From positions 9,788,173-9,852,172 of the forward strand of contig OZ017798.1 in assembly GCA_963969395.1 (NCBI GenBank): a DNA stretch of 64,000 nt, read 5' to 3'. The stretch comes from Pseudoscleropodium purum (lineage: Eukaryota; Streptophyta; Bryopsida; Hypnales; Brachytheciaceae). The translations under genes and the position numbers were made by a program. Below are positions 35,671-46,999 of the stretch, one piece after another. A model generated the notes under the pieces. The model had not been told where the DNA came from. It was given only the letters and a program-made list of their open reading frames with translations, and did not search any database. Each line of letters begins with the position of its first letter. The stretch's first letter is position 1.

Positions 35671-36604
35671 AGTTCAAGGCAATTGTGTTCCTATTGTAGT
35701 GGTTAGTCAAAAGAGGATTATAATATATGCTCTCTTTCCACTATAAGCCCTTTAATCAATTGATTAGTACACAAATCTAGATGTTCTTTGAATGCATAGA
35801 ATGGATTAGGTAATGAAATCAACAATTAGGCACCTCTCTAGCATTCTTGGAATATCAAGTCATTTCTAATCCATTTCTTGAGTTTTTGATCTTCTACTTG
35901 AGGTTTAGAAGATGGAGTAAAATCTAATACCTCCATCCATATGTGATAAAACAACTAGATAGGTCGTATTACTTGCTATGGTAGCAAAGTCCTTGTATAG
36001 ATGCATAGTTTGAAGATACTCTTTTTTTCATGTTTTTAGCATTCAAGTAAATATATATGATTGTACTTTCATTGGGAGATTATAAAGAGAGATCATTTTG
36101 GGGGTCCAAGAGCCAAATTTTATCCCTTAATATATGACATCTTTTATGCAATTATTCAAAATGGGAGGTTGTAAATCACTATAATTGAAACTAGACAATT
36201 TCATTTCGTTTCAAAGGTCATTGGCCACAGTCATCTAACCAAGTCATGCTTACACACAACCAACTTACTAACTTGTTAATTGAAGTTCAACCAAGTGTAT
36301 TAGAAGAGAAAATTTGTTATTTTAATAGGGATTAGTTTAAAAGGAAATAGGTTCATAGGTTGGGATATTTTTTGAGTTTTACCTACTATTTTCCTTCAAT
36401 TCCCATATTAAACCAGTTTCCACACAATCTGGATTTTTTTTTTTTTTTCTCTAATGTTTTCAATGTTTTCAAATTGCAATTGGTTTTTTTCCCCAAACAC
36501 TAGATGGGTTCCCTAATCATGTGCATGAATGGGCAATCATCCATCCATCTTTAGAAAGTGCAGTGATAGCAAATCTCAACCTTAAAAAAGCAAAGCTATA
36601 ATAG
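35671..36604. other. AT-rich, gene-free stretch
   Basis: No gene or repeat recognised. Any first exon or promoter of the HAD gene should lie in the last few hundred bases. Confidence 0.5.
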
Positions 36605-38505
36605 AAAAAAGATCCGCATTTTGCAGAGCAGGAGGGCGAAACTCTTCCCAAAAGATCTAGAGAAGAGTTGAAGCCTTGTGCGCATCCCAAGGAAGGTTTA
36701 CACAAACAAGAGGAGCACCAGAAACTGTGTTCACCTCTTCCCCAGGGTGACACGCTGAAAGCCATCTTGTTCGACATAGATGGAACAATTGCAGACTCAG
36801 ACCCCATTCATTTCTTGGCCTTTCAAGAGATTCTCGCCGAGGTAAGCAATCGACATTCTGGCAGATGATTGTAAATAGGGTTTTGATTCTCGTTTGATGA
36901 TTGTATTAGGGTTTTTCATTCTCGTTTGATGATAGCAATAGGGTTTTCATTCTCGCTGATGATAGTAATAGGGTTTTGATTCTTGTTTGATGATTGTAAT
37001 AGGTTTTTTTCAGTAAAGAAAATTGTTTCCGTAACGTTTAGACAAGAAGATCAAGAGTTTCTATTATCAACAACCAAGTGAGGCAGAAAATAGAGTGTCT
37101 TCTAATAATTTTCAATGACAGAAGTTTCGAAATGGCATTAGAATTCAGAGGGTGTTGAAGTTTCTCAGAATGGAATGTTTATCTCGCTTTCTGTAGTATA
37201 TGTTAAAGATATCTCTTCAAGTAGATTGATTGTACCTGTAGTGTGCTTTAAAGGTGAATGATGATAGAACGGGTGCAGATATATGGATGCAGGAAGGCTA
37301 CAATGGAGGAGTGCCTATCAGTCACGAGTTCTTCATTCGTCAGATGAGTGGCAAATTGAATTACGTTATAGCTGAAGAACTTATGCCTGAAATGGAGGAG
37401 AAGAAAAGGATTGAAATGATGGATAGAAAAGAGGTTCTGTACCGAGAGTAAGTTCAAACAATATCTAATTATGCACATGCTCACAAACTACACTCATCAA
37501 GAGATTCAGTAGTAGTATTTGGACACCGTATGAACATTGAATAAATAATGAATCCTCAAAGCGTTCATTTATAGTAGGTATACTCAAAACCATGTTCAGA
37601 GAGTGCATTTTAGGCAAGAATCAAGAGGGGTAGCAATTTTAGTACCAAAGTCAATATTTAGTGCGCTTATCTTACATCATGGAACTAAGAGTCTAAGGAC
37701 AAACTGAAAATCTTGGGAGTCGAACAACCATGAAATTTCTTCCAAGGCTTCATCATACGTGAAGTCTGTACTTTTGAACATGTTATTAACAGGGTGTTAG
37801 TTGACTGTTAGTACCTCTAAAGAAAGGCTTGTGGGTTGGTATTACCAGGCTAGCAGCCAAGGATCTGTTGCCCATACCAGGGTTCCTTCAATTCTCTGAG
37901 TATGTGAAGAAGCGAGGGCTTCGTCGAGCAGCAGTAACAAACTCTCCGAGACTGAACGCCGAGCAAGTAATAGCGGCATTGAAGATTCCCAATTTCTTTG
38001 AAATTGTGGTGGTGGGGAGTGAATGCGACAACCCTAAACCCTATCCTGATCCGTACTTGAAGGCCATCAAGTTTCTCGGCGTAGAACCAAGCCAATGTTT
38101 TGTCCTTGAGGTAAGTCATTCGATGCCATACCATTTACAATGCTGTTGTAGACTCTTATTGTATTCAAGTCTTCATGTTTTGCTCCCCTCTCCCCTCCTG
38201 CCACATTCAAGAGTTAAAATCTTTTCATGGTGGGATTGAGATCGAATGATAAAACCTTTTGGGTTGTTTTTGTGGTTGTTTTGCAGGACTCCCCATCCGG
38301 CATCAAGGCCGGGAGGGCAGCAGGTTCACCCGTAGTAGGCTTGCTCACCGGCCACCCAGGTCCCGTCTTGAGAGACAACGGTGCCTCCGTTCTCATCCAA
38401 GACTACCACGACTCCGCGCTATGGATTGCATTGGGAGAGGAGGTCGGTGCAGACAATGTGTGTTCACACGATTCCACCCCATCAACTGGAGTCCCACCTC
38501 CGTGA
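36605..38505 (+). CDS. HAD-superfamily sugar-phosphatase-like hydrolase, four visible exons
   Basis: Haloacid-dehalogenase-type phosphatase resembling plant SGPP (sugar-phosphate phosphatase). Exons end at phase-consistent junctions: open frame to 36841, 37293-37447, 37849-38110, 38287-38505. All four HAD motifs are present: I, ILFDIDGTIADSD with both Asp; II, AAVTNSP with Thr; III, the Lys of NPKPYPDPYLKA; IV, FVLE joined by splicing to DSPSGIKAG. The cap region contains NGGVPISHEFF. The 5' end is unresolved: the frame is open from 36605, just after a TAG, but has no ATG before motif I. An upstream exon (a possible acceptor ends at 36626) or a lost start is needed. Product likely cytosolic or plastid; substrate unknown. 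Confidence 0.88.
36864..37015 (+). repeat. Minisatellite in the HAD gene's intron, about five 30-32 bp units
   Basis: Units start at 36864, 36896, 36928, 36958 and 36989, each of the form gatgattgtaatagggtttt followed by gattctcgttt. It lies within the intron immediately after the motif I exon. Confidence 0.85.
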
Positions 38506-39731
38506 CACCTGTATCTGGGTGAATTTTAACCGCCGAATCATAGAATCCAAAATACATTATGTTAGCACAATCTTTTCAGCAACCAACCAATAAGAAACTA
38601 ATTGTCTGTATATAAAATAAAATTGAATTAGTAGAGTTCTTGCTGGCATGGAATCAGATCAGTAGACTTTGAGAAAAGTAGAATTCGATATGGAATCTGT
38701 GAGCTTTGAGAGAGAAGCTGTCTAAAGTCATTGTTAATATATATATGTATATGTTTTCAGACAAAATCAGATGCGTTGTTTGTTGAAAAGTGCAGTGCTC
38801 TCAATCAGACAGTGTCCTGAATTGGAAACAGTTGTGAGAAAATGAGTGTTTCAATTGTACTGTACTACTGTACTGTACAACAAGCTACAGTTTCTGTAAT
38901 AAGTTTAGAAAGGAGCTTGTAGCGGTCAAACCTGAAGACCACTTCATTCAGAGTTTTCGACATTATGTTGTCAAAGGAATCAAGGGATCCGAACCTACGA
39001 GAGTACAGTAACCGGCGGCCGGGAAGGACCCGGTTCATGACCACTGTTTTCAAGGCTCGTTGTCCATCACTCGGTTTGCTGCCATTTTGCAACGAGATAT
39101 GAATGAAAAGCTTTATGTTTATTTTTCAGAGATGAATTCATAATTATGTCTCCTGCAAGACCTACAAAAATTCAAATTGTTTCGGGAAAATTTGAAATTA
39201 TTGTGAATTTCTTTTTAAATGAAGAAAATTCATATGAAATATACTTGAAAAATCTGGAATTTTGACCATAAATGTATACTATAGTGCATAACATCATAGT
39301 ATGAATTGAAGATACTTTGTTACTCTAAAATTAGAAAATCAGCAAACCATGGTTATAGGCCCTAAGTACATATTGCTATAAAATAATTGAAATTTATGAA
39401 TTTTTTTCAAAATTTCCAATTGGGGTAGAAATAGTAGTTGATGAGCTTCATTTCATTAGTTGGATTCAAATTCAAAAATAATTGTTTTTATGACTAAAAT
39501 TCACATCAAGAGTAAATAGCAAGAAATGGTCAAAATACACTATAAAGATGATCTATGGATTAAGCATCTTCTTCTTTAGAAAGTGAATAATACTATAGTG
39601 AAAGAATTTTGCAATACTGTTCAAATCTTCTAAAAAATTGGATGACAAAACTCTATTTTCCATCCTACAATCTCAATTGAAGTCATTGACATGGATAGTG
39701 TCATAGGGCTAAAATAAAGAGTATTTTCATG
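38506..39731. other. 3' flank of the HAD gene and AT-rich spacer
   Basis: No supported gene. A repeat segment at 39180-39500 is shared with 47000-47770 and 48050-48400. The minus-strand ORF at 38865-39092 has no recognised feature. Confidence 0.5.
39180..39500 (+). repeat. Dispersed AT-rich repeat, copy 1
   Basis: Shares aatttgaaattat(t/a)gtgaattt and cttcattagttgg(a/g) followed by caaattcaaaa with 47000-47770, and a weaker match with 48050-48400. Ends not definable; probable remnant of a transposon. Confidence 0.5.
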
Positions 39732-40110
39732 TTAACCCCTAAAGGTCAAACTTGTGTTTTGGGCAACACAACAATTATAGGCAGTATAGTACAAATGGAT
39801 TATTTTTATTTTTTTGTTGAAAAATATATGCCCAAGGAATAGCTTTTAGGTCCAATAATTTTCATAACTTTTGACTAAATGGTTAAAAAGTTATTGCATA
39901 ATATGTAATTTTCATTGTTAAGCATGCAATCTGAGCAACTCAAAAAACTTCTTTAAAAACAACTTTTGTGAAAAATAAAAATTAGAAATTGATTCTTTAG
40001 ATTTCTATATACATGGGAAGCTTTGAATCAATTCATTTTGATCAATAAGATGAAAGTTATGAGGAATTTTAGTTTGCACATAGGTATGGTTTTCAAAGAC
40101 TCCTTCACAT
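39732..40110 (-). mobile_element. TTAA-bounded element, partial copy F (minus orientation)
   Basis: Starts TTAACCCCTAAAGG and continues into the reverse complement of the right half of the family (attcattttgatcaataag, gaagctttgaatca). It is of the subtype with a cataacttttgac / gttaaaaagttattg core, like 50393 and 61322. The other half is absent. Confidence 0.6.
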
Positions 40111-40639
40111 TCAACTCCCATTAGTTGCTCTTAAAAATTTGTAGTGATTTCAAGTGATTCTATGTATTCAAAATCCCAAAGTAGATAACAAAGAACATTC
40201 ATAAAGAGGTGAATTTGGGTGCAACTACAAAGTGACTAAAGGAGTCTCCAAGGATTTGGAAACAATTCAAAGTCATATTATCAAGTTACATGGACACTTC
40301 AAGATTAAAAATACTAAAACAAAGCAATAAACTCTCACCCATCTTCTTCAAACTAATACTCTACATGAATCAATGATACAAATACATTGGAGTTTCAATT
40401 AAGTTTATTATAAATTTTCAAACACAATTTTACTGTCTAGAGGTTGAATAAAAACTGAACTTTGAAAATTGAAAAATAGTATAATTTCACGGGAAGGGAG
40501 TAACTAAAGCAAAACTCTTCTAGTGAGGGCGGTGAGGATTGGTTGACTGTTGAGTGGGTATTCGTGGCGGTTGCCTCCTCCAGAAAGTGAGGCTGGTTTG
40601 CCTTTTACTGAAAGCAACACTAATTTAGCAAAGTCACAC

Positions 40640-40900
40640 TATTCTAACCCTATGACATTGTCACAAACACTAAGTGTTAGATGGATGATAGAAAATTTTC
40701 TTGTACAGGCCAAAAGTGCAACTATTCATCCACGGCATTTTGTTGTGATAAGGGAATATCTTCTACAATAGTATAACTTCCAATGAATACTTTTCTAGTT
40801 TTTTAAGTGATTGATTCCCATGGTATTAGAAAATGATAATTTCTTCAAAGACTAGCTCATCCTTATCAGGTTAAATTGGTGCAAGTTGGAATATTAGTAT
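40640..40900 (+). repeat. Dispersed repeat, second copy of the 17030 family
   Basis: Phrases in common with 17030-17290 include acactaagtgt, aaaagtgcaact followed by ttcatcc, and tcttctacaatagt. It may form the left arm of a large inverted-repeat element whose right arm is 41510-41885. Confidence 0.5.
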
Positions 40901-41405
40901 TGGTATATTAGACTATTTGTTGCATAAATATGAAATTTTATAGGTGACATTAGAATTAATCATAAGGGAAATCCTACTTTGAAACATGAGTGTCAAAGGA
41001 AGGTATAACTAAGAATAGTACAAAAAAAACATGTACAACACCAAACTCCATTGGACCTTAGTTTTACTTACAAAGCTTTTACAATGGTATTGAGAGATAA
41101 GAATTGAATAGTTGTAGTTGGGTTCTCCATGTATTTCATCATGCTAGCTTAGCTATTCCTTAAGTGAACACCAATGAATACCTCAAATGATTTAGTATTG
41201 TCCATTTCTAGATGAGATCACTTCGTGGGAAGTTTATACTTATTCACTTCTGAGTGAGTACAAACTAGAATTTGCTTGATATATAGCATTCTAAAATTTT
41301 AGCCTATATGTAAGGGAAACAATTTTCACAATGAATTTTGAAGGCAAGTGACAAGCAAAGCTACCTTAGTAAGTCTAATGAAGTACATTTAGGAGGCTAG
41401 CAAAA

Positions 41406-41487
41406 TGACTTTAGTTTAAAAGAATATTCTATTCCATGAGAGATTTCCACTCTACATGGAATAGAATATTCTTTTAAACTAAAGTCA
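41406..41487. repeat. Perfect inverted repeat: 33-bp arms, 16-base loop
   Basis: Left arm 41406-41438 (starts tgactttagtttaaaag) and right arm 41455-41487 (ends cttttaaactaaagtca) are exact reverse complements. The loop is agagatttccactcta. A transcript would form an uninterrupted 33-bp hairpin. No gene or element boundary was identified here. Confidence 0.95.
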
Positions 41488-41509
41488 AAACAAAATAGAA
41501 TTTTGTGTA

Positions 41510-41885
41510 AAATGGGAGGTCTTATATAATAGTTTGACTTTTTATGAGTGTTTTTAAAAATTTAAATAGATAATATACATTGTTCCACATTGACCAATCC
41601 ACGTGTAATGGATGTAGTGCAATGTGATCATTGAAACCATCCCTTTTGGTATTGTGTGAATCATTGACTTAAAAAAGAATCCAAAAACACTCATGGAAAG
41701 TCAAACTATTACACAAGACCTCTACTTTCCATACAAAATTCCAATGATGAATAGTTACACCCTTCTCACACAAAATTCCAAAGATGGATAGTTGCATTTT
41801 TGTCCTACATAGAAAAATTCTTTATCATTCAATGGACAAAAAACAACCGCCGAAATCCTTTTAAGGATTAACAATGTTATGTAAG
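41510..41885 (-). repeat. Inverted copy of the 17030/40640 family plus an internal foldback
   Basis: The reverse complement of 41740-41880 matches 17030-17130 (ccattgaatgataaagaat, gtaggacaaaa, tttggaatttt). Within it, ggtcttatataatagtttga at 41518 pairs with tcaaactattacacaagacc near 41703, an imperfect inverted repeat. Confidence 0.5.
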
Positions 41886-41886
41886 C

Positions 41887-42478
41887 CCCTCACTTGTGAA
41901 TATGTGTAAACGCCCTATTGGCCGGTGAACAACGAATAACATTCCGTCCGTCACTCCGTCCGTCCACCTGACCAGCTTCACCTGTGCGCGATCCACGTCA
42001 CCCGCCAACTCCGATGTTCGCCACGTGGAGGCCAACAAGTATCTGCTCACGAGATTGCGTGGTGCGTGCCGACGGAAAGTGAACGAGAACCCTCCGTCCT
42101 TCCGTCCTTCCGTCCGTCGCCGACTTCGTGCTTTCCCCTGCTTTTCCTGCTTCTCTTTGCATCACTGACTCCTCATGGTTGCTGTTTCTGTCGTGTTGCC
42201 GCGTTGCACCTCTTCCATTCTCGCTGCTCCACATCTTTTCCTTTGCCTTCTCATCAGCATCCTCTATCTATCTCACCGCGCTCATCGTCGTCCGTTTTCC
42301 TCTCTTTGTGTTCACGGCAACATGCAGTTTCTGGCGGCATTTTTAGAATCGGAAGAGGCACGGAGGTTTTGATGGTGTAACGGTTTTCTCGATTGTTGGT
42401 GTCGTTGTCTCTTGGAGGAGGATGTTGGCGTGAAGAAGGAAGGGCTTTTGCACATCGTGCGGTGTGGAGTGCAGTTTG
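41887..42478. other. CT-rich upstream region of the membrane-protein gene
   Basis: Composition changes abruptly from AT-rich to GC-richer, with repeated ccgtccgtc and ccgtccttc phrases (41944-42120). It is open in several frames on both strands, typical of a compositionally biased promoter/leader. No protein family was recognised. Confidence 0.5.
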
Positions 42479-42885
42479 TGCGGATTTTGGAAATTTTCGA
42501 ATTTTTCGAATTTTCCGGTTGAGTGTGTCATGCGAGCAGTTGGTTGAAGATATTTTTAGAAGTGGTGGAGTGACTTGTTGTGAAGCTGCGTTCGTCGGTT
42601 GACATTTGAAGTACATGTTGTAGCGGAAGTCGGGGTATCTGTAAGAATCGTCTCTTGGTTAGGGTTTCGGTCTCTGCGGATTTTCGAATTTTTTCGAATT
42701 TTCTTGGATTTTCCGGAATTTTTGGATTTTGCGGATTTGAATGGGATTTAGATGAGTTGGTTATGTTGATTGGTTGAAAGCTGGAGCGGCGTATTCTTAA
42801 GATTCGTTTGGTCGGTTGATATTCGAAATATATGTATTGTCGCGAAGGTCTGTGAGAATCGGTTTTGGGTTAGGGTTTTGTTTCT
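42479..42885 (+). repeat. Tandem duplication of about 200 bp in the 5' leader
   Basis: Unit 1 (about 42479-42675) and unit 2 (about 42676-42885) share gcggatttt(g/c) followed by gaatttt(t)tcgaatttt, then cggttgac/tattt/cgaa followed by tgt-g-cg and gtaagaatcg/gtgagaatcgg, then ggttagggttt. The second unit ends just before the ATG at 42891. Confidence 0.7.
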
Positions 42886-42890
42886 TGGAA

Positions 42891-45391
42891 ATGGCGATGG
42901 GGAGGCCAGAGATTCGGGAGGTGCAGAGTGTGGGGAGCGTGTTGAAGCAAGGGGCTCAGTTGTGGCGTATGTGTTTGGTTCCCATTTGCATTCTTGCCTT
43001 AATCTCTGCTATTTACTCGTACACATTGGAGACGTATGCGTTGAGTCCGAGCTCCGCCTTGGCTCAACTAGATGGCAACTACAAAGTGAACTCGTCGCTA
43101 GCTTCTCAGTCTCGTGATCTGAAGACATCGCGAGCGAATTTTGAAGGTGGACTGAAAGAAGGCACGGACGACAAAGGTTTTGTGGCCAGGTACCTCGCGA
43201 TGTTTCTTACTTCACTTGACGAAGCTGTGATGGAGAGCTTGGCCGAGTCCAGGGAAAAGATGTCGGTGTATGATTCTAGGGCTGCAGATTCCAGGACCGC
43301 TTCTTGGAAGCGGGATGCTAGTTACTCAACACAAACTTCGGATGTAAGTGTCTTTGGAGGCTGATTTCACTGTATTATCTATAATTTAATTTTTGTGTAT
43401 TTGAGTATTTGAATACATACATATTTGAATTCATTTCTTGTTGTCTGAGGTAGCAACCGCTAAAAGTCACCCCTATATTTAATCTTGGCTACAACTTAGG
43501 TTTCGATTCTGAGGATGTACACCAGCTGAACAGTAGAGCCTAGGGTCGGTATTTGGTACACCTGTAGGGGATGTTTAGAATATTCGGAACTGAATTCATG
43601 TAGTACCCAAGCATTATAAGCTAAAATGTGTTGGAATGTCTTTAAGTTGCTAGCAAGACCACTCACAATTTAAGTCGTAATTACAGTAAACACTTCTTCG
43701 TTGCTTAAATGGTCGCTTTTAGGTATTTTTATTAGTCATCTCTCATCTGAATTGCGCTGCACTAAGCTGTTGTTGAAGTCGGGTTGTTCTTGACTTCTGC
43801 AATTTGTATGATCTATCACTGAACTTCGCTTCTTAAGTTGTTAGAAACAAGCAGGAGCATCGTGTGGACGTCATTTTGCGTACTTTTTATATTAGGTTCA
43901 GCTTGTGACTGCTCAGTATCTATTGATTGCACGCTTTTACGGTAGAAGCATGCTTTTGGTGTTTATCAAGGATGCATTCGATATATGATTCAATGGGCGA
44001 ATTTCTCATAAAGTGTACGCTATTTAGTTGTAATTAGAATAGACATTCTCATGAAACTCGATTGTCATCGTTTTCTCTTACAGGCTGCTAAGACTACAGA
44101 TGCATCTGGTGGTATGGCAACGCAAGAATCGTCCAGAGAGGTGACTAGTGATACTAGTGGCAGTGATTTGGAGCCCCTGCCCAAGTTTTCCCTCAAGTTG
44201 AGAGTTCTTGGAAAGAACGAAAGCTCTGAGTTTGAGGATATTTACGAGGAGAAAGTCGTTTTAGGGGCGCCTTCAGCTCGTTTGATGGGAGGGAGAAATG
44301 TGGATCGACCAGTGCCGCCCTTAGGTCTGACCTTGCTGTTTATGATGGGCGTGATAGCAGGTGTCCTTGCGGCCTTCTGTGCTGTGATCATGCTGCAACA
44401 TGCAGCTCTCTTGGGTACGGTTGCCTACAGTGTTATCAGTGCGTACACGGGTAAACAAGTTGGAGTGATTTTAGCTCTGAAGTCTGGTTTCCGGCTAGGT
44501 GTGGTTCGGTTGATTTGGCTTGCTGTTCTTCATGGGGCATTCCGGGACTTCATGTGTTTGTCCGTCATGAAGTTCTTTGTGGGTAGCGGAGTTCTGGAGC
44601 CAGAGAAAGCCGAGCGCCTTGTGCTTCGTCTCTCTTTAATGCCATTCTCGATCTTGGCCCCCTTCAAGGATGTTGACGCAACCAGTTTGGCACTGGCTGC
44701 ACGGATTGGCGGGTTTGTGAGCGTTGATTACATTATTGACGCAACTACCTCTTGTATCTACGTTATGGCGTGTTGGGCGACTATTATGGAAAGGCGTTAT
44801 TGGGGATTTGCTGCGTTTTCACGAGGATGGAAGTTGGTCTCCACCATGCAGAACCAGGTATATTTTACTTTAAGAGCAGACGCGTATGTATAATCTCTTA
44901 TTGATTTTTTCATGTCGTCTGGAAAAGTTGCAGTGCTTAAAACCATGCTTTGTTAGTTATAATTCAACTGAACGCCACGTGTTGATGTTTGGTTACATTG
45001 ATTTCCCATGTCTACCATGTTGCATGAACCCTGATTGTTGAGATTTCAAATTAGCTATAATCTCGTTGAAGAGCATCTTCAGAAAATTTGAATATGACCA
45101 AGCTCTGTGTCTCGACCTAATATTTGTAGGATTCTAATATGTTGATTCTGTTGGGGGCATGAGCAGGTGATTGCTGTCAAGATCCTGGAGAGCATGTTAT
45201 GCGGAAGAAGTGCTCGCTTTATCTTATCGTTATTTATGGGCAATTTTCTGTCTCTGTTGGTTGTCTCGTTTGGACAACTGTACTTCATCATATGTTGGCT
45301 GGTCCTATATCTGTCAGCACGCTGCAAGCAGGACACCCACCCTCGGTTTAGTCTCAGAAATTTAGAGCGTTTTTTGAACAGGGTCAGATAA
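42891..45391 (+). CDS. Unrecognised plant multi-pass membrane protein, three exons
   Basis: Exons 42891-43343, 44084-44857 and 45167-45391 all join in phase 0 to make 483 residues, with GTAAGT, GTATAT donors and cttacag, gagcag acceptors. Residues about 25-45 are hydrophobic (MCLVPICILALISAIYS), possibly a signal anchor. A polar, Ser/Asp-rich stretch runs to about 230. Then come at least five hydrophobic segments, for example LTLLFMMGVIAGVLAAFC, VVRLIWLAVLHGAF, IYVMACWATIM and FILSLFMGNFLSLLVV. It ends with a basic tail (FSLRNLERFLNRVR). I do not recognise a family and assign no function. The clean splice phases and less AT-rich composition make a real gene likely. Its leader contains short upstream ORFs and a tandem duplication. 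Confidence 0.8.
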
Positions 45392-46999
45392 ATGGGCGAT
45401 GACCGAGTTGCACGTTGAAGTCAAGTTTCAAGTTATCTGTTTATGCTGTCTCCACTCGCCTCAAGTCTCTTGAAGTCTCCTGAAGTCTCTTGGAGTTGGA
45501 ACTGGAACATAACCTGGTCAGCCTCGCTGATTTTGAATGGCTAGCGATTATCCATTAGGAGCTTCTGTTTTAGTTGTAGTGGTTGAGAAACGAAGTCCTC
45601 GGTAAAAATTATGGCTTGACAAACCAATTACTTGTACATTACCCGGCTGCTACAGTCCATGCTTTTGTGGTGAATCAACCTTTATGATTCTGATACTGTA
45701 GATATCTTTGTTTGAGGCCCTGAGCACGAGGGCTTTGTCTTGCTGGAGTCAATGGCTCGAAGATTCGTTTTTCCCAGCACCAGACAATTACCAGTCAGAC
45801 TGTAGTAGGATTAGCAAAGTTTAGCGTCTATTTTCAAGTTGGCGCGCATAGCTGAGATGCTTTTTGAAGACAATAAGGGTGCTGCTCTTTGGTGCTCGAG
45901 AATACGTTCTTGCTGCTGAGGCATTGCCAAAAAAATTTCATCTCAAGGTATGATATGTGAATGAGCTCTTTTAATTTTCCTACGCCAGTTGATGTGTTTT
46001 TAATGTTAAGACTTTTTCTGCGAAAACCCTGCCTTTGACTCTCTTCTTGTTAGGTGTGTAAGTTCTCTCTCCTAGTGTCAGATAAATTTTGGGGTACCGT
46101 CTGTTTATGAATCGATTGTCATTTACACATACCGATAGTTTGATTCCATCTTTGTTTTGCAGGATCAGGAACTCATGGCATGAGCATCATCTATTCTGCG
46201 CATCTCTTATAATCACTCAACTTACGACATTGTGTACTACTTACTGGGTGTAGATTGGTCTTTGGTAGTGATTTGGAGTGGTTTCGTAAATGGACTATTT
46301 TTGAAGCTACATATTAAAGCTTTTTCAAGTTCAAGGGATCTGCCAATTTGATCGTGGTTCAGACTGCTGTTGATTCGACAGCTGCCTGCTGAAATGAAAC
46401 GCATATCATTGGTGAAGCACCGAGGCTTTAGTGCTGCTAATTGTTTTGGCAGCCCTATTTAATGGATTTGCAACATTCTTTGACATGATTTTCATCTGAA
46501 TTGACATGTTTATTGATTGTCTTTGCTTTCGACAGGTATTTGAGTTGCATATTTTGCCTGTTTTGCTGGGTTGTTAGGGTCTGCTGTAATGGAAGTATTG
46601 TGTTCATTTCTTCTCTGTTCTGTCCTGAATCTTTGCTGGTGATTTTCATTGCCGATGATCCAGATTCCAACGGTAACTGAACCCAAATGCATCCAAATAA
46701 GCAATTGAGCATTGCTCCTATTATTAAATTGCCTAATTTTTGGTTGGATTTTGTTAGAAGTCAAATGGATATATTGGATATCTGTGTATGCATTTATTGG
46801 ATACCATGTGAAGAAACTAAGTATTTTCAAAGTGGTAAAAATCCACCTTGTAGTTATTGTTAAAATATCATTTATATTAATACATTAATTACATTGTATG
46901 TACCTAATCCCTAAATGATACACCCTAAAAATGTATTCAAGCTCAATATTCAAGCTTTGTCCTTAATGCTCTATTTTTTTCATTGATTGGAAGTGTAAT
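45392..46999. other. 3' flank of the membrane-protein gene, then AT-rich spacer
   Basis: No supported gene. The first kilobase is less AT-rich and may hold a long 3' untranslated region. A small tandem run of a 10-base unit (tgaagtctcc and variants, four copies) lies at about 45461-45500. Confidence 0.5.

Noticed and set aside
36864..37015. Telomere-like repeats
   Set aside because: The taggg-ttt core is part of a 30-32 bp minisatellite unit, not a 7-bp telomeric array.
42066..42616. Overlapping ORFs on both strands in the CT-rich leader
   Set aside because: Composition-driven; no frame shows family similarity and they overlap one another.
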